A stretch of DNA of 64,000 nt from Oreocharis arfaki (lineage: Eukaryota > Chordata > Aves > Passeriformes > Paramythiidae). The stretch covers positions 62,001 to 126,000 of the forward strand of contig VZRR01002064.1 of assembly GCA_013398015.1 (NCBI GenBank), written 5' to 3'. A model generated the notes under the pieces. It worked only from the letters and a program-made list of their open reading frames with translations. It searched no databases and was not told the DNA's origin. Of this stretch, positions 23,601 to 38,000 are shown in pieces. The stretch's first letter is position 1; every line of letters begins with the position of its first letter. The position numbers and the translations under genes are program-made.

Positions 23601-25949
23601 TTTAATAATTTCTCTTCTCCCTGCCCTTGATTAATTATACTTTTGGGAGGCCAAGATGAAATTATGTGTTCAGCCAATGACATAATGCATTTTTTGCTTA
23701 CATGTTCCCACATCAGACTTCTATAAAGAGAACTGAACTTGTTTTCACACAAATTTTAGCTGTTAATGGGAGTTACTCTTAATAACCTGAACACAGAATT
23801 TTCTTCAGTTTCAGCAAAGGCTTAAGTTGTAAAAACAGTATGGTTGTAATCTTGAATATGAAGGCACAATCCTGTCACTACAATACTTCTCTTTTTGGCA
23901 CACAGATCCATCAGACTACATCTAAAAACCACCCATCTTTGTAAACTGCTGCTATCCATTAGAGGGCAACGTACACACACATCATTAAAGGCAACTGCAA
24001 CATCAAAGGCAGAAAAATTAAAAGCTCAAACACAACTAAGCATAATAACTATACAGATGGAAAGTATTTTCAATATGGGGATTAAAAACTGGGTACAAGT
24101 AAACAATATGACATTCCTAAAAAAAGATGAGCAGTCATATGAACAGCTTACTGGAAAGTCAGATCTAGCATTGGAGACTTTTAAGAATGACTTAAAACTT
24201 ACCCACACTGTAAGTAACCTCAACTTATTTGATTAATTCAGATGCACCTAATCTTGATCCAGAACTGAATCTGGTTTTCCATATAGTTTCCTTCCTTACT
24301 TTCAGTGAAGTCACTATTCGAACCCAAAAATGTAATGAAAACAGAAGAGACACAGGAATGGGCCCAGTAACGTACAAACAACTCTCTCTCCTCATGCTGT
24401 TCTTTGCTTTTAGGATAATTTGGCAAACTACAGGTCATAAACATTCTTTCTTCACAAGTTTAACAGAGAAATTTCCTGCTTCCTTAGTAATTAACATGGT
24501 CTCAGAACATGGAATCTGCCTTGGGTGTTTTTTTGGTGGTTTTTGTTTCTTTGTTTTTGAAAGATCAGAGATTGTCCACAGCCAGAAGCATGAAGTTGGA
24601 CAGGAAGTCATTACTCCTAAGGATACTAAAATAAAATCACTTTTTTTTCTTGCATGCTCATCCATGAAACAAAAACGTATTTCTGGAGTCAGTTACACAT
24701 TTCTCTCCTGCCACCTCAGCTCAAGGGAGATTAGTAAAGACAAATGTCTTTCTCCTCTATCTCTTGCAGTTTAGAGAATGACCTGCCTTCCCAGGCCATT
24801 CAGCAGTCAGACAGAAAATAACATGTGCTGGTCCCTGCCATGTGGTCACCCCACTTTTGTTCTCGCAGTGTTACCAACCAGCCTGAGTAATTAGAGAACT
24901 CTGCTTGGGACTGCAAACACTAAGGCACTGAACTACAAGCATCACCTTCACTGTTCTGTGGAATATGGCTCTGTTCAACATAACAGGGATAAACAATATT
25001 AAGAGCTGCATGTTTTTGTCCTCCAAAGAATTCTTAACACGGTCTGAAGAGGCAAAGAAACATAAAGCTCTTACAGTGCAAGACAAAGACCTCCTTGATG
25101 TGACAGGGATCATGGAGATTGAGTGCTCCTTCATGAAAGCTGACAGTACTGCTGCCTGCAGAAGCAGATCTAACAAGTAACTATGCTTGGGAAATAAAAA
25201 TACAACAAAAATACATATCGAGAAGAGGCAGTCTTACAAAATTCTTCTGTCATTTGGGAACTATGGCTTACTGAGTTTTTGGTTGTGTTCCACACCTCAG
25301 CTGCTCAAGAAAAACTTATTCAAAATAGGCCTTATAAGCTGCATGCATATTAAATGACTCAACTACGTGAAAGTACCAAATACGTGCAATTCCCACACTA
25401 AAAGAAATTAAAATCTGATCTTTTAATTAAGAACTAAGAATCCAACAAGTTCATTAGTATGAAAATAAGGCACTAAATTTAATTTTTTAAAATACTACTA
25501 GAATAAGGCCATGTATACCAGACACCATTACAATGCGGGAAAATTTGAAAATACAATTCTTGCTTTTTGAATTATTTGCCTGTATTATTATTACTTGATT
25601 ATCCCTTGAAATTGCAGCCATAAATTTTCCAAATATTATGTTAATATTTTTCCTTATTAAAACATACAATTATTTTCACTAGCTCCCTGGAAAAGTTTGA
25701 GAAAAGCAATAAGGCATCTTAGACAAAACACAATGTGGTAATGGTGAATAGGACAGTAAAGGTGGCAGTTTTTTGGTAACTACCGGAAAAATAAAGAGCT
25801 TTCCATGGAGACTATAAGGTCAGAAAGAAGGAAAAGTAATGATGCCTGCTTAGAACGCTGTAGAATTACGTGAGTTTTAAAAGCAAGTTAACACATTATT
25901 GCAAATAACGTATTTCTGAAAACAAACATGAATATACACAACATCTTAC
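20602..25949 (-). other. CLASP2: CLASP2 intron (5.3 kb), no exon seen
   Basis: AT-rich intron. The open frame at 24229-24774 (+), the longest in the window outside the CpG island, gives a 181-residue translation rich in Phe, Ser and Cys with no recognisable domain. No repeat family was identified. Confidence 0.75.
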
Positions 25950-26029
25950 CTGTACAGTAGGAACATCTGTAAATGCCTTAATAAAATCATCCTCATCCAC
26001 AGCTCCAGCTCCTCCTTCTTTAGAGGAAC
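25950..26029 (-). CDS. CLASP2: CLASP2 exon: start of TOG2
   Basis: This 80-bp exon encodes SSKEGGAGAVDEDDFIKAFT and then DVPTVQ. The AVDEDDFIKAF segment is the conserved N-terminal edge of the second TOG (HEAT-repeat) domain, the module that binds microtubule ends and suppresses catastrophe in CLASPs. The acceptor is ATTTAG and the donor GTAAGA. Two bases complete a Gly codon begun in the preceding exon, and the exon ends in phase 0. Confidence 0.96.
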
Positions 26030-29000
26030 CTAAATAAATGTAAAATACTGTGTAACAGGATGTAACATACACCAAGGCTTTAAAACTTAAAAGCATCTTT
26101 CAACATACCTACTTTCAAACATTTAACATAACTTACAAAAATGCTGCATTTTTGTGTAGAATTGTACATCATGTGTAGAATCACAAGACCTTGAACTCTG
26201 ATTTCACCGTAAGAAAAAAAAATGGCCTTTTTTCCTCAAAAATGAACAATTCCAAGCAATTTCCAAATCGACAAATTTAATAGTGTCATAATTTTTATTT
26301 TTGTGTCTGATTGGAAACATGTTTCATATAACAATCCTCTAGCAGCTGTTTGCATTCAATTCTGAGATCTGCACCCTGATAATAAAAATGTAGTTAAATA
26401 AAGCTCAGAATTTCAAATTATTTACCAAAGCAAGAGCTATTTGTCACTAAATGGAATTCCGCAAGATGAATTTTCATCTTAACAGATGTGCCTTAAGTAA
26501 TCAGCCCTGAAAGTCTAGGGGTTGTTTTTCGTCTGTTTCAGTATTCTCACATGAAGCTAAAGGAGTGTGAGGTACATTTCTTAGTCTTAAGGTTACAAGA
26601 ACTTCAACAATGAAAGAAAAGACACAGTGAGGAGAATTTGTATTGGAGCAATATCTGAACTCCGCTGACTTTGTTTTCAGACTGCTCATGATGGAACTAT
26701 TCTCACATGACAGCCAAAGATGCTCAGCAGAAGGACCAGAGAAGAATACTGACAGGTAACCTGCTGGTTTCACACTGATATATGGTTGCAAATTTCATTA
26801 AAATCTTGGGTAGAAACGAAGACAATTCTAAGCTAGAAAACCATTTGAAAATAATGTCTGGATTTTGCTTTCCTGCAAAAACTCAGGTTACCAAGAAAGC
26901 CCCCCTTTTTAAAGAAATGAATGAAAGTTTGCTGTCAAATCAAAGAACAAGGTCATCAAGTCCAGGCTACGCTAGAACTCCAAGCCTGGAACTCCAAGCA
27001 CAAGGTGAAGCTTGGCAGGATCCTTAAGTATCTTCAATAATCGCATCAGGAAGGTAATATGACAAAACATATTAACCACATGGAGAGAATCAGTCCAGCT
27101 GAACATTTCCTTCTTGAAAGGAAAAACAATCTCTAGTAGTAAATGAGTACTCAGGAACAAGTGTCTCTTTCAGAGTGAGGCCAACAGGATAGATGGCAGA
27201 ATGTCCTCCCTGACTGGCAGAGTGCAACTAAAATGGGAGGCATCACGCAGGGAAGAGACATTTTACTAACTACAGAACAAATAAAAACCATAACGAAAAA
27301 GCATTTAAGAGGCTGAGTGGTCAACCAGAACAAAAAGCTATGAATTCTTAACAAATCAAATTCTTGGTGGCTGCACTCTAAAAAAGATGCTTCCTGGTTT
27401 ACAGTCCCTGATCTCCTAACTATAGTGAAGGAAATTATGTCCGCTGTGTTTCTATACATGTGTAGTTTGGAAGCATGAGGGTGCACTACTACAACAAATT
27501 TGATGGCAAACTTACTAGATCTCAACACTGCTATGCAGAGCAAGATCTCTCACATACCTTTGTGGCTCATTAGCATAAAACCACAGAATTTGGATGTGGT
27601 ACCTGCAGTATGATACAGGAACATCTAATAGATTTCGAGTGCCTTAGCTCAAGGATGCTGTAAAGAGATGCTGTACACAGCACGTTTCAACACGTGTATC
27701 TCCAACACCATCTGTCACAACTACCAGTGGCAGCTAGAAGAGAAAGATGAAATTATAGCCACCTACTTCTTCTCCTTCCAGAGAGTAGAGGGAACAAACC
27801 CTTCCATAAAGTTCATGAGTATGTGACCAGCTAAATACAACGAAGAGGGAAAGATCCATTTACACCCAGAACACATCCTTCTGCCACACAAACTTGTGCA
27901 GCTCTTCAAAGGGAGAATGTCCTTGTCAGAGCAGAAGTTCGTGGAGAGAAACCTTGAAAGAAGGAATTTGGCCCAGCAGCACCATTCTACAGTAGGTGGT
28001 ACAAACAACTACTTAGATGCTCAGGTCATAACCTCATTTGTTGGTCCCCAAATACTCCGACATTTAAGAAAGTCTCATAGAGCCAAAACAATCAGAGTCA
28101 ATACGCAATACAGACTCTGGAAAAGTAAATGGAAAAGTAAGCTTATACAAGCCCTGTATTATTATCCAGTTACATAAATACACAAACACCTATGTTAAAG
28201 TAGGGAAAAAGTATTTTGCATTCCCATCCTTTACTTACCAATTTTTTTTTCCTAGGGAACAAATTACAGAAACATTACAAATTGACACATTTAGGCCATG
28301 AACACAAAAATATAGAAAGATGTTTGGATTTCAAGGATTCCTAGTTCACTCCTGTACACCACAGAGAAAAAGATGAAAAGGAGATGAAATTGCCTTTGCT
28401 AAGTTAGTAGATGCTGTCACCTTTAGTCTGTCCTAAAGTATCACATTTAAAATTAGGAAAGAGCATGGGCAACATGACATATTTCTGGCACCTAAACATC
28501 ATCGAGTAATGCATCCTGAGCATTAAGAGAAAATCCTTTATCTAAGGAATAACAATTTTTTGCTTCAAAAAGAGAAAGAGGAGGGACAGACTATATTTAA
28601 AATCCATTTGACATAGTCCAGACACAGAGAACTTGCCATCTTCCCTAGTTTCAACAACTAGTTCACACCTACAAACCACTTGTCTTTTAAATTATTACTC
28701 TCCGAAAATGGTTTTATTATCTCATTGACTGGTAAAAAAAAAAAAAAAGTTACGTGGGATTTTTGGCAGGTGACATTTTTTCAAAGTTATCTGTAAACCA
28801 CATTTCACTTCTATTTCACTGATCTTTCTACTTCTCAACTGCATGATCACATACGCATACCAAGACAAACTATGAAGTAACTTCTCTTCATATTGTACGG
28901 AAGTCCACACTGCCTGAGGAGGAAAAATACTGTTCAATTTTTCCCTTCCCTTTCCAATCTCTCTGCAGGTATGTTTATCAATTCTGTTTACCAAGTCACT

Positions 29001-32000
29001 GTATCTGTAGAGACAATCAAAAAAAGACAGAACTCCACCTGCTGTTCCCCAGTTCAGGAGAAAGTATTTTACCGTGCTACCAAGATACATAACAGTCATG
29101 CATATGCAGATGCCTTCAAAGAATCTCTCATGCTTTTGTAAGGCTTGACTCTCCTCCACAAAAGCAACACCAGAGTTTTACTAAATTCTCAATTCAGACA
29201 GTGCTGCCTCCAGACCCAAAACTGATATATCTGACAGAGCACACATACAAGCTGTTTTGTTGCTGTTGTTGCTTACCTTCTCAGACCAAGCTTGTGATTA
29301 CAAATTTCTTAGATCTCTCTCTAGTATTAATTCCTTTGACTGAGCAGTGCATGTTCAAGGCTTCCCACGGAACACACAGTCCTTTGACCAAATATGGACA
29401 AGTTCAGCTACAGCATTCCTAAAGGCAAGAACACTATAAACAGTTCTAGGGGGCTTTAACCCCACTGCATTTTTAACATCTTTAAGTGCTCAGCACATAG
29501 CTAACATCCAGAGCCTCATCAACTGGGTAATTACATTACCCTGTCTTTGGACTTGAACTCAACTGAGCTTTTTTCAGCTGAGACCCAGAAGAAAAAATTC
29601 TCTCAAGGAGAGAAAGAAAAATACACACAAGACATTTATCTATATTGTTTGCTAGTTTTCATTCATAACCTTTACTTATTCTTATCTTTCAAGCCTTCTA
29701 GTTAGACAGACTCACAGAGAACCCTGGAAGTCTCAGTTCCACCTCAGGAAGCTGGTGAGAATATACCAAATATAACAGAGAGACTTGATATGGAAGCAAA
29801 TCATGGCAGCAAAAGCCCCTCTCAGTTTTACAGTGGAGTCGTGGTGGGTATTAACAGGTTTCTCTTTTTTGCGTGTGTCTTCAGGTTTGTTTTGTTTCTG
29901 AAGTTCAATGAGTCTGGAAATGGAGGCAAAGAAAATAAATCCCTCACTTCCTGCAGACTGCTAACAGAGACGACACTTCCATGAGTTAAATTTAAGGATT
30001 TCTAACATTTTGCAAGGCTCTAGGAGTCTTTTTTTGGAAGAAGGTCTATTCCAGTCATAAGGCTGAGTTCAGCACTGAGAATAACTCGACACCAGAAAGG
30101 GTACTGTATGCAAGCGAGAGAATTACCCAGCCTTTTGTGAAATCAATTTTTTCACCCAGGAGTTAATTCCTGTGGTTGAGTTCTTCCTCTCTTCAGACTG
30201 AAACACTTGAAATCCTTCCAATATATCACAACTTTGAAATGCTCACTTGCTCTACTGCCTTGGTGCTCACCCCAATAGTATCTACAAACCTGTACATTAT
30301 GGGATAAAAAACCAATGGGACAACACTATATGGAAAAAGAAAAATGTTGAATGGGATTTTGGATTTGTATTTCTGTTTTGAAACAGAGAACTGTTTATTC
30401 AAAGCATGCCTAACTGTTAAATAAAGTACACAAGTGCTGGTCTGAAAGTACAAAAATTTTCTTGATTTGTATTTGGTAGCAGGCATGTCAAAGCACGAGT
30501 CAAAGTACTACTCAAATTCATTTTTTTTCTACTTTTATAGGTCTTTTGACAAAAATGTCACAACAAAAAATTTCCCTGTTAAAAAAAGGGAATTTCAAAG
30601 CTGGTATAGAAACTTAGGAGTAACAAAAACTCTAAAACTTCGTTTCACTTTTTGTTCCTAAATCCTTTCCTCAAAATGTTTCTGTAAAAAAAATTTAACT
30701 ATTTTCTGATATAACATGCATCACAATTTAACATTAGTAAACTTCGAAAGTGATACTGTTTCTCAGCTGTCTTTTATCCCTCAGAAATCTCTAACTGCAT
30801 GCAGGAACTATCTTACTGAAGAACGTATCTAGAGTAAAATGATGGAGACTACAATTATTTTTTCTGACGGACAATAAGAAACTACGCCTTTGTCTCAGCT
30901 AATTCAAAACCTTCATTTCTTATCTATAAGAGACCAAAGCAAAAGATGCAGATCATTCTGGACTGAAAGAAAAAACTACTGTTACCCTTTTGGCTTTGTG
31001 GGTTAATAAACAATCAGCTGTAAATTAGGAACAGACAGCAGCTTCAGCTCTGCGTGGGATAAATGGCCAGGATAAGCTCAAGTACTTACTCAGCTTTTCA
31101 TACAATAGGTTAACTGGCAACTCCCACTCACTCCTACTGACCTCTCTCATTCTAGCACTGGGACAGCTGAGCACTAAGTCACAACAGGGAGGGGCTAAAC
31201 CGAGAATGAAATAAACTGGCCAAGATGAATAGTTTCAGTGAGCAAGTTCCCTAGTCTGCCTCACTGTGGGGCCATACAAACACCAAGGCAGCACAGTCCA
31301 GCGGCTGACTCAGGATACGAATGAGTTAGAGAAGACAGGGAAGGAAATCAGCCCAGGCAGCTTAAAAAGTACAGCTGCTGAAAGTCTAAGTATAGGCTGA
31401 GGGGAATAGAGCAATACTTAAACAAAATGAACTCAAGGAAGGACAGCTGCAAAAGCTACATTGTGAAATCGACAGCCTCTATCACAAGACACTGAAGTGG
31501 GGTGGATCTAAGGAAAGTGCTGATACCAAACAAAAACAAACAAACAAGCAAATGTAAACACACAAGCTATAAATAATAGATCACAACAACCCTACCAATG
31601 ACGAAGACACAAAACCCAATTGTTTCTTCAGCATGGCACTTGCAATAATAACCACATTCTGTTCCCAGCCCTAGTGGGCAGATGTTGCAAATGTCATATT
31701 TAATTCTTCCTTTGAAAGTACATTCTGCTGTCTGTTAGTCTCTGTAACTGGCATTTTTCCTGCATCTTCTGTAGCTCTCAGTCTTTGCAAAATCTACTTG
31801 TTTATCCTTGGGTCAGGCCTTATTACTTACTTTTAAAGTGGTATCTGTTGGGGGCCAGGGAAAGAAATTTCCAGTGCTTCACGATCCAAATTACCACCTC
31901 TGAGATGGCATGGGTGACTTTTAAGACAATGACTCTGATAATGCCCTCCTGTATAGACTGATTTCAATCTCAGCAGCTCAGTAGGGAGTCTCTTTATCTT

Positions 32001-35000
32001 TCCAGATAGTATCTTTAGTATCATCAGATAACTAAAATAGTCTAGAATAGCATCTTTTCATACCCACTTTTCACAAGTCTGCTTCTGTAAAACAGGAACC
32101 AAATGTTCAGAAAATTGGCTAGAGATTGAGAAGTTTTGAAAATTACCTTGGCATTTTAAACTACCGAATTACCTACAGCTATCTGATACACGGTGCATAG
32201 AGACCTTGATATATAACAGATTCTAACATTCTAAATGTTCTTATTTCCATGTTTGAAAAACTGATCTGTGGACTTCAACTGACAAACTTGAATAAACACC
32301 TCCCCTAAAACAAGCAAGTTTCAATCTCAAGTATCTGTATGAAGCACAAAGGTGTTCTTTCATCATTAGGTGATTGAGAGTCACTTAGTATAGATGCCTT
32401 CAGCTTGCCTGCTTAAGTTAGGAAAACATTTGAGAGCAACAGAGAAGCAGCAGTTGCTCCAGTAAAAAACACTTTGATCAACATTAAACAAGATTTTTTT
32501 TTTAAAAACAAGCCACATACTTTCAGATAGCTACACTGCTAAATCCTACAGGATGGATATAATTAGACTTAGATAAACTTCTGTTAGTTTAAGTAACCTG
32601 TACTGTTAGCATCACTTACTGGCTTTGCTCTACAAGTTCAGAAACAAATTATGCTGCTAATTGCCACACCTCTGCCAATAAAACTTTGGGGAAGACCAAA
32701 CTACGAAGAGCTGCAGAGGTCCTAGCTTAGATAAAAGTTTTCATCAACTGAATTTCAGCTGCCTTGTGTACACGTCCTGAAGAAAACAACTGCATCTGCC
32801 AACAAGTAACTCCCCGTTCTCCAAAACCCCTCTGTTATTACATACTTTTGCAAGCACACACCTTGTCTACCAGAGAAACCTCACAAATAAAAGTTCATTG
32901 GGAGATCACCTTATTGAGTTGCTCAACACATTTGTCTGATGGTAGTTATTGCCTGCATACAGGGAAACAGGAGAGGGAGAGGAACAGCAAAAGGAACCTG
33001 TACCAGTCTCATGGGCCACTGCAGCTCATGATTCAGTAACCTAGCCTAAAATGCCTTTGACTTAAGCTGAACTGCCTTGGACAAAGACACCCACATAGAC
33101 TATTAGTATCAGCAAACCTGTTTAGTTGTTCCAACATGAGTTACCAGAGTTTTTGAAATAAGTTTCAGAAATAAAATGTGTTTTTAAATCATCAGATACA
33201 ATACTAAACCCAAATGAGCCTTTTAATTTTTTTTTTCCCCCAGAATCTGAACTGGCAAAGCCTTCCTGTTGTTTTTAACCAGCTTAGAGAACAATCCAAG
33301 TGACTAAGCAGAGAAGAAAAGCATTCACTAGAAAGCCCACTTTAAGGAAACTGACAGATGAATTCTGTCATGTTCAGCCCCAGTGACTGACATTCATTCT
33401 GAACTGACTTGTCCACCCCACTTCCTCCAATGCCAAAAGTCATCGTCCCTGAGGCACCCGGAAAGTCATTCAAGCTGAAAGAGCAGCATAAACTGAACAA
33501 AACAACACAATATCTTAAAGTACCTTGACAATACCTTGTATTCCTTACTTTATCTGCCTATGTTAGAAACTTGGCAGACATGGTTAGAGAACTTCCCAAG
33601 AGAGCCCACCTGTACTGCGCCTGTTCCATTAAAACATTCCTCCTACATGCCAGAGACATTGCTCATGAACAGAAGTTTCCACCCAACAAGTGAGTGTGCT
33701 GTCTCTGAAGACTGAGATGCTAAGCAGATCTCTCCATACAATTATACACCCCACAAAAGAACAGGAGCCTGAGGGACAAGCAGAAATTAGGAGTGAGCTG
33801 TGCTTACAAGGAAGAAAGCGGTGCCAGGTTTTCAACTATCAGAATAGCACATCTCAAGCCTTGAGGTGTGACATGTTAGTCAGGTACAAATACAGGACTC
33901 CTGTACTAAGAGGAAGCATAAAATAACTCTTACATGGAGTGAAGATGACTGCACCAGCATGCATACCATAGCTGCTCTTGAGCATGCAAATTCCTTTGGA
34001 ATTATGTATTGACTATTACATGCTCCAAGAAACTTAGTCAGTAATGTTTGAAGCTGATTCTTAACACTGAACACATAGTTTCAACAAGTTTAGCCTCAAT
34101 TCCTTTGTACGTAGTTTCACAGGTATAAAAGATTAATAATACTACTTCTTCACAGACAAGCTGTGGAGATCAATTCAATTAATAAACATTTGCCAAGCAC
34201 AAGTAAATAAGAAAATTATGAAACAAAGAAATTAACAGTGTTACACTTAGTACAAGGTTTGGACAGCATACATTAGATAAGACCAAACCCTGGATGTGGA
34301 GGAAGACAAGCAGCTCCATGAGCAGCAAGAATACAGATGTCTGACTTTTTAGGCTTATCTCAAATTGATTAATGTTGGTTTCCACTCAACTGGAAGCTCA
34401 TGCAGTCATCTTTCAACTCATGCACAGTGTTCACGCTCCCATGGTAATCTTTCAGAGCACTCATGTATTTCTTTTCTCTCTTGGCACTCAGTTTTCATAA
34501 ATAATTAAAAGGACATACATTTGAGACTCTGGCCCATTTGTCCAGTTTCAACAGGTGAGTTTTGAAGTTATGCTATTTTTATTAACATAATAGCATTAGT
34601 CTTATTTTCAGTTTTTAAGGTAACTTCCTAATAACCTATTTATATTTTACTTTAATTTGTTTCTAGTTTTACACTCGAATGAGGGGAATTGCACTAATTA
34701 TTTTACATCACAGAAATTACTGAGGACAAGCAGGAACAATACCAATTAATCAATACAATTGATTTGTATCATCTGTAATTCTGATGCCAAAACAGAATGA
34801 TTTGAGATAGTGTGATGTAACAGTTTCAGTAATATAGAATTTTCAATGCTGTTGTCAGTGCACATTCTGGAACAATTTAAACAGATACCTTATCAACAAC
34901 AATTCACATCACCTCTCATCACAAACTATACAATTACCATTTTTACACATTCTAGATAACACACTTTAAAAAAAATCTTTTACTTCTAAAAGTTCATTAA

Positions 35001-38000
35001 GGTAAGACAGAAGATCAAAGTAACTTGACTTTAATGTGCTGGTTTTTTCTCTTATATTTTAAAGAACATTCAATTTATATGTTCCAAAAACCATTTCCAA
35101 CATAGGTGCAAATACTTATATTACCAAAAAAAAATTGCATTCCCTGCTTCTCTGTTTGAAAGCAAAACTGTCAAAAGAAATTAAACAGATTTTTAAAGAC
35201 TCTTCTCCCACACACAAACACAACACCCTACAAAAGGAATCACACCTGCTACTCTGCAAAACAGCAATGCAGGGACATTTTGGAATGGTCGTCTTTGCTT
35301 ACTCTTCAACACAGTCACGGTCCATAAGAACTCCAAGTGGCAGGGTCAGCTGATTTCAGTCCATCTTCCTCCTCCCTCCTTCCTCTTTTTCCTTCCAGAT
35401 TAACCCACATGAAAATATAAACAAATTGCTTCCCCTTCCTACTGCTTGAAAAAATCAGTACTTGGCGTCAGCAGCTAAACAAGGGCTGGGTTGTCTTCCT
35501 TAGTCTCATCACTGTCTGGTACAACCACGACTGCCAGTAAGATGTCTGGGACCAGAACGCCAGGCAGAGATGTCACAAGCAGGCTAGGCTACGTTATTGT
35601 GGTGTCCTTTTATCTCCAGACCTCTTCATTTGTGCTCCACTGTTACTCTCTCTCTATTTCATCCATTTATAAGCTGACTTCTAAACTGTGAGCCTTTTGA
35701 GAGAAGACTGTCTGATATAATATCATGCTTATACAAACATAATGAATTGTACAATCTAACTGAAACTTCTAGAAATTAAGTGAAAAATAGGGTAGCATGA
35801 ACTATCACTCGGGTGACACACAGAAAACAGACAGACCTAATGAACAGTGTTATGGACACATACACATGTTTTCTGTATAAGTACAGGTGTATGTACACAC
35901 ACACATATATAATATATATATACATACACACGAATATTTTATCATGTTTGTTTGTTTTCATTCAGATTTCTCATTAAGGTGGATTTTTTAACCCCCCTGC
36001 TGAAGAGAGATGCAAAGGAAGGTATTTGCTACAGGAATGGAAATGCCAGTGATTTATAATGGTCAAGGAGAACAGAGTACTGATCGTATGCAAGGGAATC
36101 CTAACCTCAAGTGTCATTGGGGGAATAAACAACAACAAAATTCAGTAATTCTCAGAGGACACAGAGAGTTGAAAGTCCTCCTACTTCCCTGAACTCTGGA
36201 TTAGGTTAAAATAGCTGCAGTTCATGACTACAGGATTGCAACCCAGCAATTCCATGGGCAAGGATCTCTTGGGATGGAAGTTAATTGACATTAACTGTGG
36301 GGAAAAGGAAGCAAACAGGCATTCTGTAGCAAATTCTCTGATTCAGACACTGATACCCAAGGCTAATCTCAAAGGCTGCTCAGATCAACAAAAAGACTTT
36401 TTAGCCGGGATGTTAAAGAAAAATCCTTGAATTTCACCACAACCTGAAAACCAAAAATAAAACAAAATGCCACAGAATGTCGGGGGTGCTCTGTTGACTA
36501 ACAGTACCTCAGAGCAGTTTCATGTCATACAAAGGGCCAATGTAGAACAAGGATAACTAAAAAATCCTAGTTTATTTTACACAACAAATACAGCACTTTG
36601 GAAATCACTTAATGAGGGCTAATAAAAATAACAGAAAAAACATTCACAAACTTATTTTCTGCAGAACTCAAAATTTTTAAAAAAACCCTTGTGGACATTG
36701 ATTATTATGAATCCTTTATTTTTTCTAAAGTGAACACAGAACTCTCTTGAGTCTGGAGACAATCGATACAGTGAGTATGAGTCTATCTTGTTTCAAGTCC
36801 ATTCACTAACAATGTGTATTTACAGTTCCCCAATTACTGAAGCCCTTTTAACACAAATGTTTCTTAACTACAGCATGTAGTTTTAATGAGGTTAACTTCA
36901 ACTGCCTGAGATTTCACCTTTCAGTCTCACATTTGTTTCATGCAGAGCCTTTCCATTTAGATTTTTTCCTACTAAAGCCTCTAAAGGCTCCAAAATGTCT
37001 TCTGCTAGGAAACTGAGCCAAAAAAAGCAAATAAGCACCATTTTAATACTTTTCAACAAAGAGCTGTATGCCTGTTATTGAGAAGGGTGAAAAAAGCATA
37101 ACAACAGATATAAAAACCTAACTGAAAATTTCCTAAAGTCGGGAACAGCTTCTTACAGTTCCTTCATGTATGGTGTTACTATAGTTCTCACAGCCTTCTT
37201 CTGCCAAACGGTTCACCTGCTTCAACCAGGTTTTCCAGTTATTTGATTTCTACAGAGAGGTTGTTTCAAAAAGTGTAACAATGTTGTCAGTGTGAAACAA
37301 TAAGCAATACTAATAATGCCAGCCCGCCAATGTACTAAAGATTTTAAAAAGCCAATGAACATGAGATTAAAATACACCGTGCATTACGTTCCTGCTGAAA
37401 ACACTGCAAAAAGTATGAGGTTCATTTTGTTTCAAATTACAACACTAAGATTAATGCTCCAGCCCCACAGAGGTTCTCACTAAAAATACAATGGAAAGTT
37501 AACATGAACTTCTGTCATGATTAGGTTCCATCAGCAAGCATTTCTTCCAAAGGCCACATGGCTCTTTTGAAGAATCACCATTTCGACATTACATCTATTT
37601 TAAAGACTACTGACCTAAATTGACATTTTGAGAAAAGAGAGGGATGCCAGACTTCTTGCTGATGCAGCCTGAGGTTCCCTACATTGTAGAGGATAATATA
37701 AAGCTTCCAAATGGTATACAAGCAGGCAATTCCCTAGAAGATTTGGAACAGGGCTCTCATATTTGCAAGAGAAGTTGCCAAAGACCTATAAGAGATCTTG
37801 AACAGCACAGGAACAGGAATACAGCTCATCTGGCTGACATACTCAAGTTCTTTTCTACTGTAAATTATGGTGTCCCTTACAATTAAAAAGCTGCTTCTGC
37901 CCTACTGCCAAGAACAAGCCCTTGAGTATCCATTTCTGCAAGGGCAGAACACAGAGCACACATTCTCTGTAAGAAGGCTTTAGAGCAAAGAGGTATTTCC

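Noticed and set aside
24229..24774. 181-codon open frame on the + strand, longest outside the CpG island
   Set aside because: It lies in a CLASP2 intron, has no recognisable domain and unbiased composition, and nothing about promoter or splice context supports it.
27151..29159. Minus-strand open frames of 130 and 145 codons (27151-27543, 28722-29159)
   Set aside because: They are in the same sense as CLASP2 but lack splice sites in a matching phase and show no CLASP or other family similarity.
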